Counted from the first letter of the stretch, positions 15,261 through 23,333 are shown. The stretch: DNA of 28,438 nt from SIG459 sp045631645 (GCA_045631645.1 JAZQVC010000011.1:1-28438); one strand, 5' to 3'. A program made the numbers and translations. Notes: a model not told the origin generated them from the letters alone.

Positions 15261-16196
15261 ATGATGAAAAAAGTTATTGTAATAACGGGACCCACCGCCA
15301 CGGGCAAAACCGCCCTCAGCGTTGCCCTTGCCAAAAAGCTCAACGGAGAGATAATCTCCGCCGATAGCATGCAGATATATAAGGGCATGGATATAGGCAC
15401 CGCCAAAGTCACTCCCCAGGAGACCGTGGGCATAGTCCATCATATGGTTGATGTTGCCGATCCGAAAGAGAACTTTTCCGTCTCCCGCTGGGTGGACATG
15501 GCCGCCGAGGCCTGCGAAGACATCTTCGCACGGGGCAAAGTGCCCATAATCGCAGGCGGCACGGGACTTTATATAGACTCTCTCCTCAGCGGCAGAGATT
15601 TTGCCGCCGCCCCCGAAACCGATGAAGCGCTCCGCGAAAGACTGGGCGCAGAATATGACAGCATTGGTGGCGAGGCATTTCGGGAAAAGCTGCGCCTTAT
15701 AGACCCCGAAAGGGCGGAAAAGCTTCACCCCTCCGATAAAAAGCGCCTCACCCGCGCAATGGAGGTCTATCTCCTGACAGGGGAGACCATAACCGCCCAT
15801 GATGAGCGCACTCGCGCTCTCCCTCCCCGTTATGGCTCCCTCCGCCTTGCCCTCACATATGAAAACCGCGAAACTCTCTATAGCCGCATCGACCGCCGCG
15901 TTGATGTAATGGTGGATATGGGTCTTTTCGACGAGGTTGAATCTCTTCTCCGCAACGGACTTGAGGAGGGCTCAACCGCCATGCAAGCCATAGGCTACAA
16001 GGAGGTCGCCGCCTATTTCGCAGGCAGACTCAGCCGCGAAGAGGCCATAGACAAGATAAAGCAGGAGTCCCGCCGCTACGCAAAGCGCCAGCTTACATGG
16101 CTGAGGCGCGACAGCGGCATCCATTGGATTTATCGGGATGGCGCCGCCTCTCCCGAGGAACACATCGGCGTGATTCTCGACCTTTGGTCAAAATAA
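15261..16196 (+). CDS. miaA: tRNA dimethylallyltransferase MiaA
   Basis: A 311-residue enzyme that transfers dimethylallyl from DMAPP to N6 of A37 in tRNAs reading UNN codons, in the cytoplasm. The P-loop GPTATGKT is at residues 10-17, followed by the IISADSMQIYKGMDIGTAK block, the AGGTGLYIDSLL block and the C-terminal RRYAKRQLTW motif, all diagnostic. AAGGAG ends 5 bases before the ATG at 15261; a second ATG follows at 15264. The frame stays open upstream into degV, but a start there would lack the family N-terminus. Its product i6A is the substrate of MiaB, encoded at 10458-11876. hfq follows 127 bases later. Confidence 0.96.
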   Translation: MMKKVIVITGPTATGKTALSVALAKKLNGEIISADSMQIYKGMDIGTAKVTPQETVGIVHHMVDVADPKENFSVSRWVDMAAEACEDIFARGKVPIIAGGTGLYIDSLLSGRDFAAAPETDEALRERLGAEYDSIGGEAFREKLRLIDPERAEKLHPSDKKRLTRAMEVYLLTGETITAHDERTRALPPRYGSLRLALTYENRETLYSRIDRRVDVMVDMGLFDEVESLLRNGLEEGSTAMQAIGYKEVAAYFAGRLSREEAIDKIKQESRRYAKRQLTWLRRDSGIHWIYRDGAASPEEHIGVILDLWSK

Positions 16197-16237
16197 TTTT
16201 CTCTCCTTTCTTCGACAGCTTTTGCCCTCCTCCAGCG

Positions 16238-16273
16238 TGTAGAATATCAAAGAGCTCAAAAAAATATTCTACA
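16238..16273. repeat. 10-bp perfect inverted repeat before hfq
   Basis: TGTAGAATAT (16238-16247) and ATATTCTACA (16264-16273) flank a 16-base AT-rich loop. There is no T-run afterwards, so it is not a standard terminator. It could be an operator or an mRNA hairpin in the miaA-hfq spacer. Confidence 0.5.
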
Positions 16274-16323
16274 TACGCGGCGGAAAGGGCAATGTCCCAC
16301 AAGCCGCGGGAAGGAGACAAAAA

Positions 16324-16554
16324 ATGCAGAAATCACAGAATTTTCAGGACGCATTCCTCAGCGCCGCAAGGAGGGAAAAAGCCCCTCTCACCCTTTTCCT
16401 TATGAACGGTTTTCAGCTCAAAGGCGTTTGTAAGGGCTTCGATAATTTTGCCGTTTTGGTGGATAGCGACGGCCGCCAGCAGATGATTTATAAGCACGCG
16501 ATTTCCACAATTTCTCCCATGAAAAACCTTAAGCTTGGCGACGAAGAAGCTTGA
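16324..16554 (+). CDS. hfq: RNA chaperone Hfq
   Basis: A 76-residue Sm-like protein that forms hexamers binding A-rich and U-rich RNA. The Sm1 part (about 8-45: QDAFLSAARREKAPLTLFL, then NGFQLKGVCKGFDNFAVLV) and the Sm2 motif QMIYKHAISTI (about 53-63) are canonical. The acidic tail is short, as in Firmicute Hfq. An AAGGAG site lies before the ATG. The miaA-hfq order is also that of Escherichia coli. The stop codon overlaps the start of the next gene. Confidence 0.97.
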   Translation: MQKSQNFQDAFLSAARREKAPLTLFLMNGFQLKGVCKGFDNFAVLVDSDGRQQMIYKHAISTISPMKNLKLGDEEA

Positions 16555-17381
16555 GCAAAGGTAAGAGCGGAGCTTTTTCGGGCGCCATCGCCCTTATCAT
16601 CTTTCTCGCCCTTGTCGCCTATCTGGCGGCAGGACTCAGCGGAAGCCTCAAAGCCGACCTTCGCTGGGAAAGCGTCAGCGCGAGAAGCGTTGAAAGCAGC
16701 TTTTCTGCCAAAGGAATAATAATCCGCGAGGAGATAAGCCCCCTCGAAGGACAAGCCCCGGAAGGTCTGCGTCTGGGCGCAGGAGACAGCATGGGCGAAG
16801 GCTTCTTTGCTCCCGCTTCGGGTATTTATTTCAAAGAAAGCGACAGCCTTTCTTATCTCTCCCCTAAGGACATCCCCCGTCTTGATGCTGCCACGCTCTC
16901 CCGCCTTCTCGGCGAGGAGAGCCGGCAGCTGGCCGAGGGCAGGCTTATAACAGGAAACGACTGGTATTTCGTTAGTTTGCCGCCTTCCTCTCTCCATCTT
17001 GAAGAGGGCAGCTGCCTGATGCTGGATCTGGGACTGGGTGAAATTCCCTGCCTTGTGCAAAGCTTTGAAAGCTCCGTGCTTGTCCTCCGTATGGACACAC
17101 AGCTTTCCCGCCACGCCTCGTTGCGAACAGTGTCCGGGAAAATAATAACCGAAAGCTTCAGCGGTCTTGCGCTGCCCTCCTCCGCCCTGCGTCAAAGTGG
17201 GGACGAGCATTATGTATGGGTCATTGCGGCAGGTCGCCTTGAAAAAAAGAAAATAAACATCATCTTCTTCGGGGAAGATTTTGTCCTTGCCGAGGCAGCG
17301 GATAATGCCAACGCGCTGCAGGAGGGGGACAAGGTTATAACTGAGGGAGAGGAGCTCTATGAAGGGAAGATAATAATATGA
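16551..17381 (+). CDS. Membrane-anchored HlyD-like adaptor protein
   Basis: A 276-residue protein with one N-terminal membrane segment (about 11-31) and a large extracytoplasmic part. The body fits a membrane-fusion/HlyD-like layout: a beta-rich start, a biotinyl-lipoyl-like FFAPASGIYF segment near residue 86, and a C-terminal ALPSSAL...HYVWVI...EGDKVI pattern seen in efflux adaptors. No transporter or outer-membrane partner gene is near. It begins at a TTG overlapping the hfq stop (TTGA) and overlaps yggS by ATGA, so it is translationally coupled within the hfq-yggS-sepF block. Division or envelope-related function is a guess from context; the true role is unknown. Confidence 0.75.
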   Translation: MSKGKSGAFSGAIALIIFLALVAYLAAGLSGSLKADLRWESVSARSVESSFSAKGIIIREEISPLEGQAPEGLRLGAGDSMGEGFFAPASGIYFKESDSLSYLSPKDIPRLDAATLSRLLGEESRQLAEGRLITGNDWYFVSLPPSSLHLEEGSCLMLDLGLGEIPCLVQSFESSVLVLRMDTQLSRHASLRTVSGKIITESFSGLALPSSALRQSGDEHYVWVIAAGRLEKKKINIIFFGEDFVLAEAADNANALQEGDKVITEGEELYEGKIII

Positions 17382-18058
17382 GCATAAAAGAAAATGTGGC
17401 GGAAATACGCCGCCGCATAGCAGAAATCTGCCCCGAGGGCGTCATCCTTGTTGCCGCCACCAAAATGAATGATGCCGACCGTGTGCGTGAGGCCATCGAG
17501 GCCGGGGTTGACGCCTGCGGCGAAAACAAGGTACAGGAGTTTCTGGAAAAGGACGCCCTTTCCGCTTATGAAGGCGCGCCCAAGCACTTTATCGGCCATC
17601 TTCAGAGAAACAAGGTCAATAAAATTGTTGGAAAAGTGGATCTTATCCAGAGCGTGGACAGCGAAGAGCTGCTGCGCCTTATCGACCGCCGCGCCCTTAG
17701 TTTGGGCATTATTCAGGATGTTCTCATAGAAATTTCCATAGCCGGAGAAGAGCAGAAAAGCGGCATAGATCCCAATGCTCTTCCCGAGCTTCTTGCTTTC
17801 GCCTCCCAGTGCAAGGGTCTTCGGGTGAGGGGGCTTATGTGCGTCCCTCCCGTGCAGGAAAATTATGGCGAAAACCGCGCTTATTTTGCCCGAATGAAGC
17901 AGCTTTTTATTGACAATTCGGACAAAAAATACGATAATGTTTCTATGGACTTTCTGTCCATGGGCATGACCGATGATTATCTTGAAGCTATCAGCGAAGG
18001 CGCCAACATGGTGCGTATCGGGTCTGCCATTTTCGGCGCGAGAAATTACGCCAACTGA
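17378..18058 (+). CDS. YggS family pyridoxal-phosphate homeostasis protein
   Basis: A 226-residue PLP-binding TIM-barrel protein of the YggS/YlmE/PROSC family. The PLP lysine lies in VAATKM (K29). The family blocks GENKVQEF, HFIGHLQRNKV, RGLMCVPP, SMGMTDDYLEAI and VRIGSAIFG are all present. These proteins buffer PLP and affect amino-acid metabolism; they have no known catalytic activity. It lies just upstream of sepF as ylmE does in Bacillus subtilis. The ATG overlaps the preceding stop, indicating coupling. Confidence 0.95.
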   Translation: MSIKENVAEIRRRIAEICPEGVILVAATKMNDADRVREAIEAGVDACGENKVQEFLEKDALSAYEGAPKHFIGHLQRNKVNKIVGKVDLIQSVDSEELLRLIDRRALSLGIIQDVLIEISIAGEEQKSGIDPNALPELLAFASQCKGLRVRGLMCVPPVQENYGENRAYFARMKQLFIDNSDKKYDNVSMDFLSMGMTDDYLEAISEGANMVRIGSAIFGARNYAN

Positions 18059-18076
18059 GCACAGCGGAGGTTGAAA

Positions 18077-18589
18077 ATGGGAATCTTTGATGAACTTAAA
18101 AGACTTACTCGTCCTTACGAAGACGATGAGGACGATTTTCTGGACGAAGCCGACGAATTCGAGGAAGAGCCTCAGCAGGAAAAGCCCAAGATGAATCCCT
18201 TTGCAGGATTCTCCTTTGGCGGAGAGAAGACCGAAACCGAGTCCAAGATCCCCAATCCTGTACGTCCCGGCAATAACAAAGGCGGCAAGGTTGTCAACCT
18301 TGCAGGCAGCAACAACGCAATGCAGATGGTTCTGGCAAAGCCCGACCGTTTCGAAGCTGCAGTTGAGGTTGCCGATCATCTTCGTGATCGCCGCGCAGTA
18401 CTAATGAACCTTGAAACCACACCTAAGGATACCGCCCGCCGCCTTATCGACTTCCTTTCCGGCGTAGCTTACGCTATGGGCGGCAAAATCAAAAAGGTCA
18501 GCGCAAACACCTATATCATCACTCCCTCTTCCGTTAATCTGATGGGCGAGCTGATGGACGAGCTGGAAAGCACCAGCTTCTACTTCTGA
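18077..18589 (+). CDS. sepF: Cell division protein SepF
   Basis: A 170-residue protein that, in Gram-positive bacteria, anchors and bundles FtsZ at the division site. It has an N-terminal amphipathic membrane-binding stretch (MGIFDELKRL), an acidic linker (about 15-40), a Pro/Gly/Asn-rich region, and the conserved SepF core from about residue 85 (AVLMNLE, ARRLIDFLSGVAYAMGG, YIITPS). I chose the ATG at 18077 because CGGAGG sits 6 bases upstream; a TTG at 18071 is in frame but badly spaced. It lies between yggS and divIVA; the ylmG and ylmH genes that intervene in Bacillus are absent. Confidence 0.96.
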   Translation: MGIFDELKRLTRPYEDDEDDFLDEADEFEEEPQQEKPKMNPFAGFSFGGEKTETESKIPNPVRPGNNKGGKVVNLAGSNNAMQMVLAKPDRFEAAVEVADHLRDRRAVLMNLETTPKDTARRLIDFLSGVAYAMGGKIKKVSANTYIITPSSVNLMGELMDELESTSFYF

Positions 18590-18603
18590 GCATTACCCTC
18601 CTT

Positions 18604-18633
18604 TTGGAGGCTGCTATAAATTAAAAATATAAA
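18604..18633 (+). promoter_or_regulatory. Possible promoter for divIVA
   Basis: TTGGAG (18604-18609) and TATAAA (18628-18633) are 18 bases apart in the sepF-divIVA gap. A small CCTCC/GGAGG hairpin (18597-18610) overlaps the -35 element. This is a weak call. Confidence 0.35.
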
Positions 18634-18660
18634 ATCTACATAATTGGGGGATATTAAGAT

Positions 18661-19362
18661 ATGATCACTCCGCAGGATATAAGAGAAAAAGCATTTGAAA
18701 AAGCAATGTTCGGTGGCTACGATATGGCCGGCATTGATGAGTTCCTCGAAGAAATCGCCAACGATGTGGCAGCTCTCCAGAAGGAGAACGCCGTCCTCAA
18801 GGGCAAGATGAAGGTTCTTGTTGAAAAGGTTGACGAATATCGCAAGAGCGAAGAGGCTCTCAATGGCGCTGTTATGTCCGCTCAGCGTCTCGCCGTTATG
18901 ATCGAGACCGAGGCAAAGCAGAAGGCCGCCGCCATCATCGCTCAGGCCGAGGCCGAAGCATTTGAAATCACCTCCGCAGCTTCCGATAAGGTTGCCGCCG
19001 AGGAGAAGCGCCTTGCAACCGCCAAGGCAGCAAGCGCCAAGTTCATCGAGGGCATGAACGCAATCTGCGCAAAGCAGGCTGCTTTCCTTGCCAAGATCGG
19101 CGAGGCCGAATTTGTTAAGTCCGCTCTGGCTTCCACCCCTAAGGCAGCTCCCGCTGCACCTGCTGCACCCGCCGAGATGCACGAAACTGTTAAGAGCATC
19201 GAAGAAACCGTCAACAAGGTTGCCGATGTTCCCGAGCAGACCATCATTCCTGACATCGTTGCTCCCCAGCCCGCTTTTGACGCTGCTCCCACCAGAGCAT
19301 TCGGCCGCGTGGACGATGCCACCATCCAGTTCTCCTGCGACTTCTTTGACGACGTCGAGTAA
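18661..19362 (+). CDS. divIVA: DivIVA-domain protein
   Basis: A 233-residue protein with the N-terminal DivIVA lipid-binding domain (MITPQDIREKAFEKAM, then GYDMAGIDEFLEEI, residues 1-33). A long coiled coil follows (about 35-150). The C-terminus is disordered and Ala/Pro-rich with an acidic end. DivIVA/GpsA-type proteins mark curved membrane at poles and septa and recruit division or wall-synthesis partners. Position between sepF and ileS is as in Bacillus subtilis. The ribosome site is GGGGGA. It may have its own weak promoter in the 71-base gap after sepF. Confidence 0.93.
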   Translation: MITPQDIREKAFEKAMFGGYDMAGIDEFLEEIANDVAALQKENAVLKGKMKVLVEKVDEYRKSEEALNGAVMSAQRLAVMIETEAKQKAAAIIAQAEAEAFEITSAASDKVAAEEKRLATAKAASAKFIEGMNAICAKQAAFLAKIGEAEFVKSALASTPKAAPAAPAAPAEMHETVKSIEETVNKVADVPEQTIIPDIVAPQPAFDAAPTRAFGRVDDATIQFSCDFFDDVE

Positions 19363-19390
19363 GAACCGGACTAGCTCAATATGACCACAC

Positions 19391-19460
19391 GACCAATATG
19401 CCCAAAAAGGCATATTGGTCTCTGTGCTGAAAAGGACACCTTTTTGCTGTGCCTTTTCAG
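19391..19460 (+). ncRNA. Tandem-hairpin leader of ileS with complementary loops
   Basis: Hairpin 1 is a perfect 12-bp stem (19391-19402 with 19409-19420) and its six-base loop is CAAAAA. Hairpin 2 pairs CTGAAAAGG (19427-19435) with CCTTTTCAG (19452-19460), and its loop contains TTTTTG (19441-19446). The loops are fully complementary; with the adjacent GG/CC this extends to 8 bp (19403-19410 with 19439-19446). Neither stem is followed by a clean T-run. No T-box sequence is visible. It is a structured leader or inter-gene element of unknown role. Confidence 0.5.
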
Positions 19461-19496
19461 TCCTATACAGATAAATTTTTCGGGAGAAAATAAGAA

Positions 19497-22283
19497 ATGT
19501 CTAAAGATTTTAACGCAACACTGAACCTTCCCCAGACCGATTTCCCCATGCGCGCAGGACTTCCCATGCGCGAACCTGCCATGCTTGAGCGTTGGGAGAA
19601 GGACGATATTTACAACGAACTGCTGAAGAAAAACGAGGGCAAGCCCCTCTTCTCTCTCCATGACGGCCCTCCCTTCTCCAACGGCTCTCTCCACATGGGA
19701 CACGCCCTGAACAAGGCCCTCAAGGACTTCATCACCCGCTCCTATGCTATGCGCGGCTACTATACCCCCTATATCCCCGGCTGGGATAACCACGGTATGC
19801 CCATCGAAAGCGCCATCATCAAGGAGCAGAAGCTCAACCACAAGGCCATGGACGTTGCCGATTTCCGCTCCGCCTGCGCCGCTTATGCCCAGAAGTATGT
19901 TGAAAAGCAGATGGAAGGCTTCAAGCGCATGGGTGTTGTGGCCGACTGGGAGCATCCCTACACCACCATGAGCCCCTCCTTCGAGGCTGAAGAAGTAAAA
20001 ATCTTCGGCGAGATGTATAAGAAGGGCTATATCTACAAGGGTCTCAAGCCTGTTTACTGGTGCCCCAAGGACGAAACCGCCCTTGCAGAAGCCGAGATCG
20101 AGTATAAGGACGACCCCTGCACCACCGTTTATGTGAAGTTTTCCATGAACGATGATCTGGGCAAGCTTTCTCACCTTGACCTGAGCAAGCTCTATTTCGT
20201 CATCTGGACCACCACCATCTGGACCCTTCCCGGCAACCTTGCAATTTCCCTCCACCCCGAAGTGAACTATGCCATCGTTGAAGCCGAAAACGGCGAGATG
20301 TATGTTATGGCAGAGGCTCTCGTTGAAAAGGTTATGGGCGTTGCAGGCATTGCCTCCTACAAAATCGTTGAAACCCATCCCGGCGTATTCTTCGAGAATA
20401 TGCTGGCAAACCATCCCTTCCTGCCCAAGACCAGCCGCCTTCTCAACGCTGACTATGTCACCACCGAGAGCGGTACCGGCTGCGTCCACACCGCACCCGG
20501 CTTCGGTGCAGACGACTATCAGACCTGCCGCAGATACGGCATGGAAATGGTTGTCCCCGTTGATGACCGCGGTCGCCACACCGAGTATGCAGGCAAGTAT
20601 GCCGGTCTCAAGACCGAGGAATCCAACCCCGTCATCCTCGCCGACATGCGCGAAAGCGGCGCACTTCTGGCAAGCGAGGATATTATCCACAGCTATCCCC
20701 ACTGCTGGCGCTGCAAGGGTCCCATCATCTTCCGCGCAACTCCCCAGTGGTTCTGCTCCGTTGACGCATTCAAGGATGCCGCCATCGAAGCTTGTGACGA
20801 AGTTGAATGGTTCCCCGCATGGGGTATTGACCGCATGAAGAGCATGATCCGCGAGCGCAGCGACTGGTGCATCTCCCGTCAGCGCAAGTGGGGTCTGCCC
20901 ATTCCCGTTTTCTATTGCCCCGACTGCGGCAAGCCCATCTGCAACGATGAGACCATCGCTGCCGTCAGCAATCTCTTCGCCGCCGAAGGCTCCAACGCAT
21001 GGTTCCTGAAGGATGCTTCTGAGATCCTGCCCCAGGGCTTCAAGTGCCCCCACTGCGGCTGCGACCACGGCTTCACCAAGGAAGAGGACACTCTTGACGG
21101 TTGGTTCGACTCCGGCTCTTCCCACTTTGCTTCCATGCAGCGCGACCAGAACTTCTGGCCCTGCACCGTATATATCGAAGGTCTTGACCAGTACCGCGGT
21201 TGGTTCCAGAGCTCCATGCTCACCGCCGTTGGCGCACTGGGCAAGGGCGCTCCCTTCAAGCACTGCCTGACCCACGGCTGGACCGTTGACGGTCAGGGAC
21301 GCGCAATGCATAAGAGCCTTGGCAACGGTATGGATCCTGCTGAAATCATCAAGAAGTACGGCGCAGATCTGCTCCGTCTTTGGGCTGCAAGCGCTGACTA
21401 CCATGCCGATATGCGCTGCTCCGACCCCATCTTCAAGCAGCTGAGCCAGAACTACCTGAAGTTCCGCAACACCGCCCGTTACTGCCTGGGCAACCTTGCC
21501 GGCTTCGACCCCAACGCCCTTGTATCTCCCGAGGATATGCTGCCTCTGGATAAGTGGGCAATGACTAAGCTCAATGCTCTTATCGAAAAGTGCGAAAAGG
21601 CATATGTTGGCTATGAATTCAATGCCATCACCCATGCTATCAACGACTTCTGCGTTGTTGAAATGAGCAACTTCTACCTTGACATCATCAAGGATCGTCT
21701 CTATTGCGATGAGCGCGACGGACTTTCCCGCCGCAGCGCACAGACCGCAATGTACCTGATTCTTGACACTATTACCAAGATCATGGCTCCCATCCTCGCC
21801 TTCACCTGCGACGAAATCTGGCAGGCAATGGCTCACGCTGATTCCGATGACGGCCGCAACGTTCTCTTCAACGAGATGAATAAGCCCTTCGAAAACTACG
21901 TTCTCAACGAAGAGGAAATGGCTCTTTGGGATAAGCTGGCCGCTCTCCGCAGCGATGTTAATGCTGTTCTGGAAGCTGCCCGCAGCGAGAAGCGCATCGG
22001 CAAGAGCCTTGAGGCACAGGTAACCCTCACCGCCCTGAACGAAGAAGGTGCAGCTCTTCTCGCCCAGCTTGAAAGCTTCAATCTGGCAGAGCTGTTCATC
22101 GTCAGCAAGGTCAGCGTAGGCGAGGGCGCAAGCACCGCAGGCGCAAACTTCCCCGGCATTGCTGTAGCCGCCTCCGAAGCTCCCGGCACCAAGTGCCCCC
22201 GCTGCTGGGCACACTCCGAGGAAGCCAACGAAGATGGTCTCTGCCCCCGCTGCGCCGCCGTTGTTGCCGCTATCGAGGAATAA
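19497..22283 (+). CDS. ileS: Isoleucine--tRNA ligase
   Basis: A 928-residue class I synthetase that charges tRNA-Ile and edits valine. The HIGH motif is HMGH (66-69). The CP1 editing domain (about 200-390) contains the WTTTIWTLPGNLAI block and the TESGTGCVHTAPGFGADDY block. The class I KMSKS loop reads AMHKS (603-607, in GRAMHKSLGNG). The C-terminal zinc-binding cysteines are C900, C903, C916 and C919. The ATG at 19497 follows GGGAGA. It lies downstream of divIVA and upstream of lspA, as in Bacillus. A second structured element in the leader may regulate it. Confidence 0.97.
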   Translation: MSKDFNATLNLPQTDFPMRAGLPMREPAMLERWEKDDIYNELLKKNEGKPLFSLHDGPPFSNGSLHMGHALNKALKDFITRSYAMRGYYTPYIPGWDNHGMPIESAIIKEQKLNHKAMDVADFRSACAAYAQKYVEKQMEGFKRMGVVADWEHPYTTMSPSFEAEEVKIFGEMYKKGYIYKGLKPVYWCPKDETALAEAEIEYKDDPCTTVYVKFSMNDDLGKLSHLDLSKLYFVIWTTTIWTLPGNLAISLHPEVNYAIVEAENGEMYVMAEALVEKVMGVAGIASYKIVETHPGVFFENMLANHPFLPKTSRLLNADYVTTESGTGCVHTAPGFGADDYQTCRRYGMEMVVPVDDRGRHTEYAGKYAGLKTEESNPVILADMRESGALLASEDIIHSYPHCWRCKGPIIFRATPQWFCSVDAFKDAAIEACDEVEWFPAWGIDRMKSMIRERSDWCISRQRKWGLPIPVFYCPDCGKPICNDETIAAVSNLFAAEGSNAWFLKDASEILPQGFKCPHCGCDHGFTKEEDTLDGWFDSGSSHFASMQRDQNFWPCTVYIEGLDQYRGWFQSSMLTAVGALGKGAPFKHCLTHGWTVDGQGRAMHKSLGNGMDPAEIIKKYGADLLRLWAASADYHADMRCSDPIFKQLSQNYLKFRNTARYCLGNLAGFDPNALVSPEDMLPLDKWAMTKLNALIEKCEKAYVGYEFNAITHAINDFCVVEMSNFYLDIIKDRLYCDERDGLSRRSAQTAMYLILDTITKIMAPILAFTCDEIWQAMAHADSDDGRNVLFNEMNKPFENYVLNEEEMALWDKLAALRSDVNAVLEAARSEKRIGKSLEAQVTLTALNEEGAALLAQLESFNLAELFIVSKVSVGEGASTAGANFPGIAVAASEAPGTKCPRCWAHSEEANEDGLCPRCAAVVAAIEE

Positions 22284-22319
22284 AGTTTATAGAAATATAT
22301 CCTATAAGGAGGTAGAACT

Positions 22320-23333
22320 ATGCTGTACGCAATTGTTGCTGTCATAGCTCTCATCATTGATCAGGCGGTCAAGTATTGGGCCACCGCCAATATCGTTCTG
22401 AACACCGGAAGCAAGGAGTTCATCCCCGGCTTCATTCAGTTCACCAATATCCATAACACCGGCGCCGCCTTCTCCATTCTGGAGGGTGCAAGATGGTTCT
22501 TCGTCATTCTTTGCCTTGTGTTTGTGGCACTCATCGTCTATGTTCTCATCACCGACATAATCTCTGCTCCCGGCGCACGCTGGATGGCTGTTATCGTTAT
22601 GGCCGGTGCTATCGGCAACTGCATTGACCGCCTTATCTGCGGCTATGTTGTTGATATGATCGAGTTCGAGTTCATGAACTTCCCCGTTTTCAACGTTGCT
22701 GACATCTATATCACCGTTGGTGCAGTCCTCTTCGTTATCTTCACCCTGCTGGAGAAGCCCGCTGCCAAGGGCGCAAAGGCAGCCCCTGTAAAGGCTGAGC
22801 CCGTTCAGGCCGCTCCTGCCAAGAAGAGCGCCAAGGGCGCAGCAGGCAAGCTCGGCTTCGAGCTCCCCTCCTTCGGCAAGAAGAAGACTCCCATCCCCGA
22901 GTTCCCCAAGCGCGAGCATAAGGTAGAATCTTATGATGTTGATCCTCTCGATCCTTTTGCCGAGTGGGAACGCCGCGCCAGCCAGATAAAGGCTGCCAAC
23001 GAGGCAAAGCCCCCCATGGAGTATGTTAAGCCCGAGCCTCCCAAGGCCAAGGCTCCCGTCGCTCCTCAGGAGAACGCCTACGAAGCTCCCAGAACCGTTC
23101 GCCCCGCTGTGAGCTATCCCTCCATCAGCGCCGAGCCTCAGGTTAAGGCAGCTCCCGCTGCCCCCAAGGCCGCACCTGTTGCACCTGCAAAGCCCGTTGC
23201 TCCTGCAGCACCCGTTGCTCCTGTCGCTCCTGTCGCTCCTGTTGCTCCCGCAGCACCTGCTGCCCAGAGTGTTGATATTGATGAGTTCGACTTCAATATC
23301 GACGATATCCTGGCCGAGTTCAAGGATTTATGA
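22320..23333 (+). CDS. lspA: Lipoprotein signal peptidase with long Pro/Ala-rich tail
   Basis: Residues 1-146 form a complete LspA: four membrane segments, NTGAAFS (46-52), and the catalytic aspartates D103 (GNCIDRL) and D128 (FNVADIY). LspA cleaves lipid-modified prolipoproteins in the membrane. The other 191 residues are extra. This is a basic Lys/Ala segment, a middle block (YDVDPLDPFAEWERR), then Pro/Ala/Val repeats (APVAPVAPVAP) and an acidic-hydrophobic end, DFNIDDILAEFKDL. Family members are usually about 150-170 residues. Both LspA termini face the cytoplasm, so the tail should be cytosolic. GGAGG precedes the ATG; the stop overlaps rluD (ATGA). VanY1 at 25971 is a likely substrate. 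Confidence 0.93.
   Translation: MLYAIVAVIALIIDQAVKYWATANIVLNTGSKEFIPGFIQFTNIHNTGAAFSILEGARWFFVILCLVFVALIVYVLITDIISAPGARWMAVIVMAGAIGNCIDRLICGYVVDMIEFEFMNFPVFNVADIYITVGAVLFVIFTLLEKPAAKGAKAAPVKAEPVQAAPAKKSAKGAAGKLGFELPSFGKKKTPIPEFPKREHKVESYDVDPLDPFAEWERRASQIKAANEAKPPMEYVKPEPPKAKAPVAPQENAYEAPRTVRPAVSYPSISAEPQVKAAPAAPKAAPVAPAKPVAPAAPVAPVAPVAPVAPAAPAAQSVDIDEFDFNIDDILAEFKDL

Noticed and set aside
19363..19496. T-box riboswitch upstream of ileS
   Set aside because: I looked for the conserved T-box sequence and a terminator/antiterminator pair with a T-run. Neither is present, so I describe only the two hairpins.
19371..22214. 947-codon minus-strand ORF opposite ileS
   Set aside because: It covers a clear IleS on the other strand, has no recognisable domain and shows the Gly/Ala/Val-rich composition of an antisense frame. 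Similar antisense frames cover mutS, miaB and mutL.
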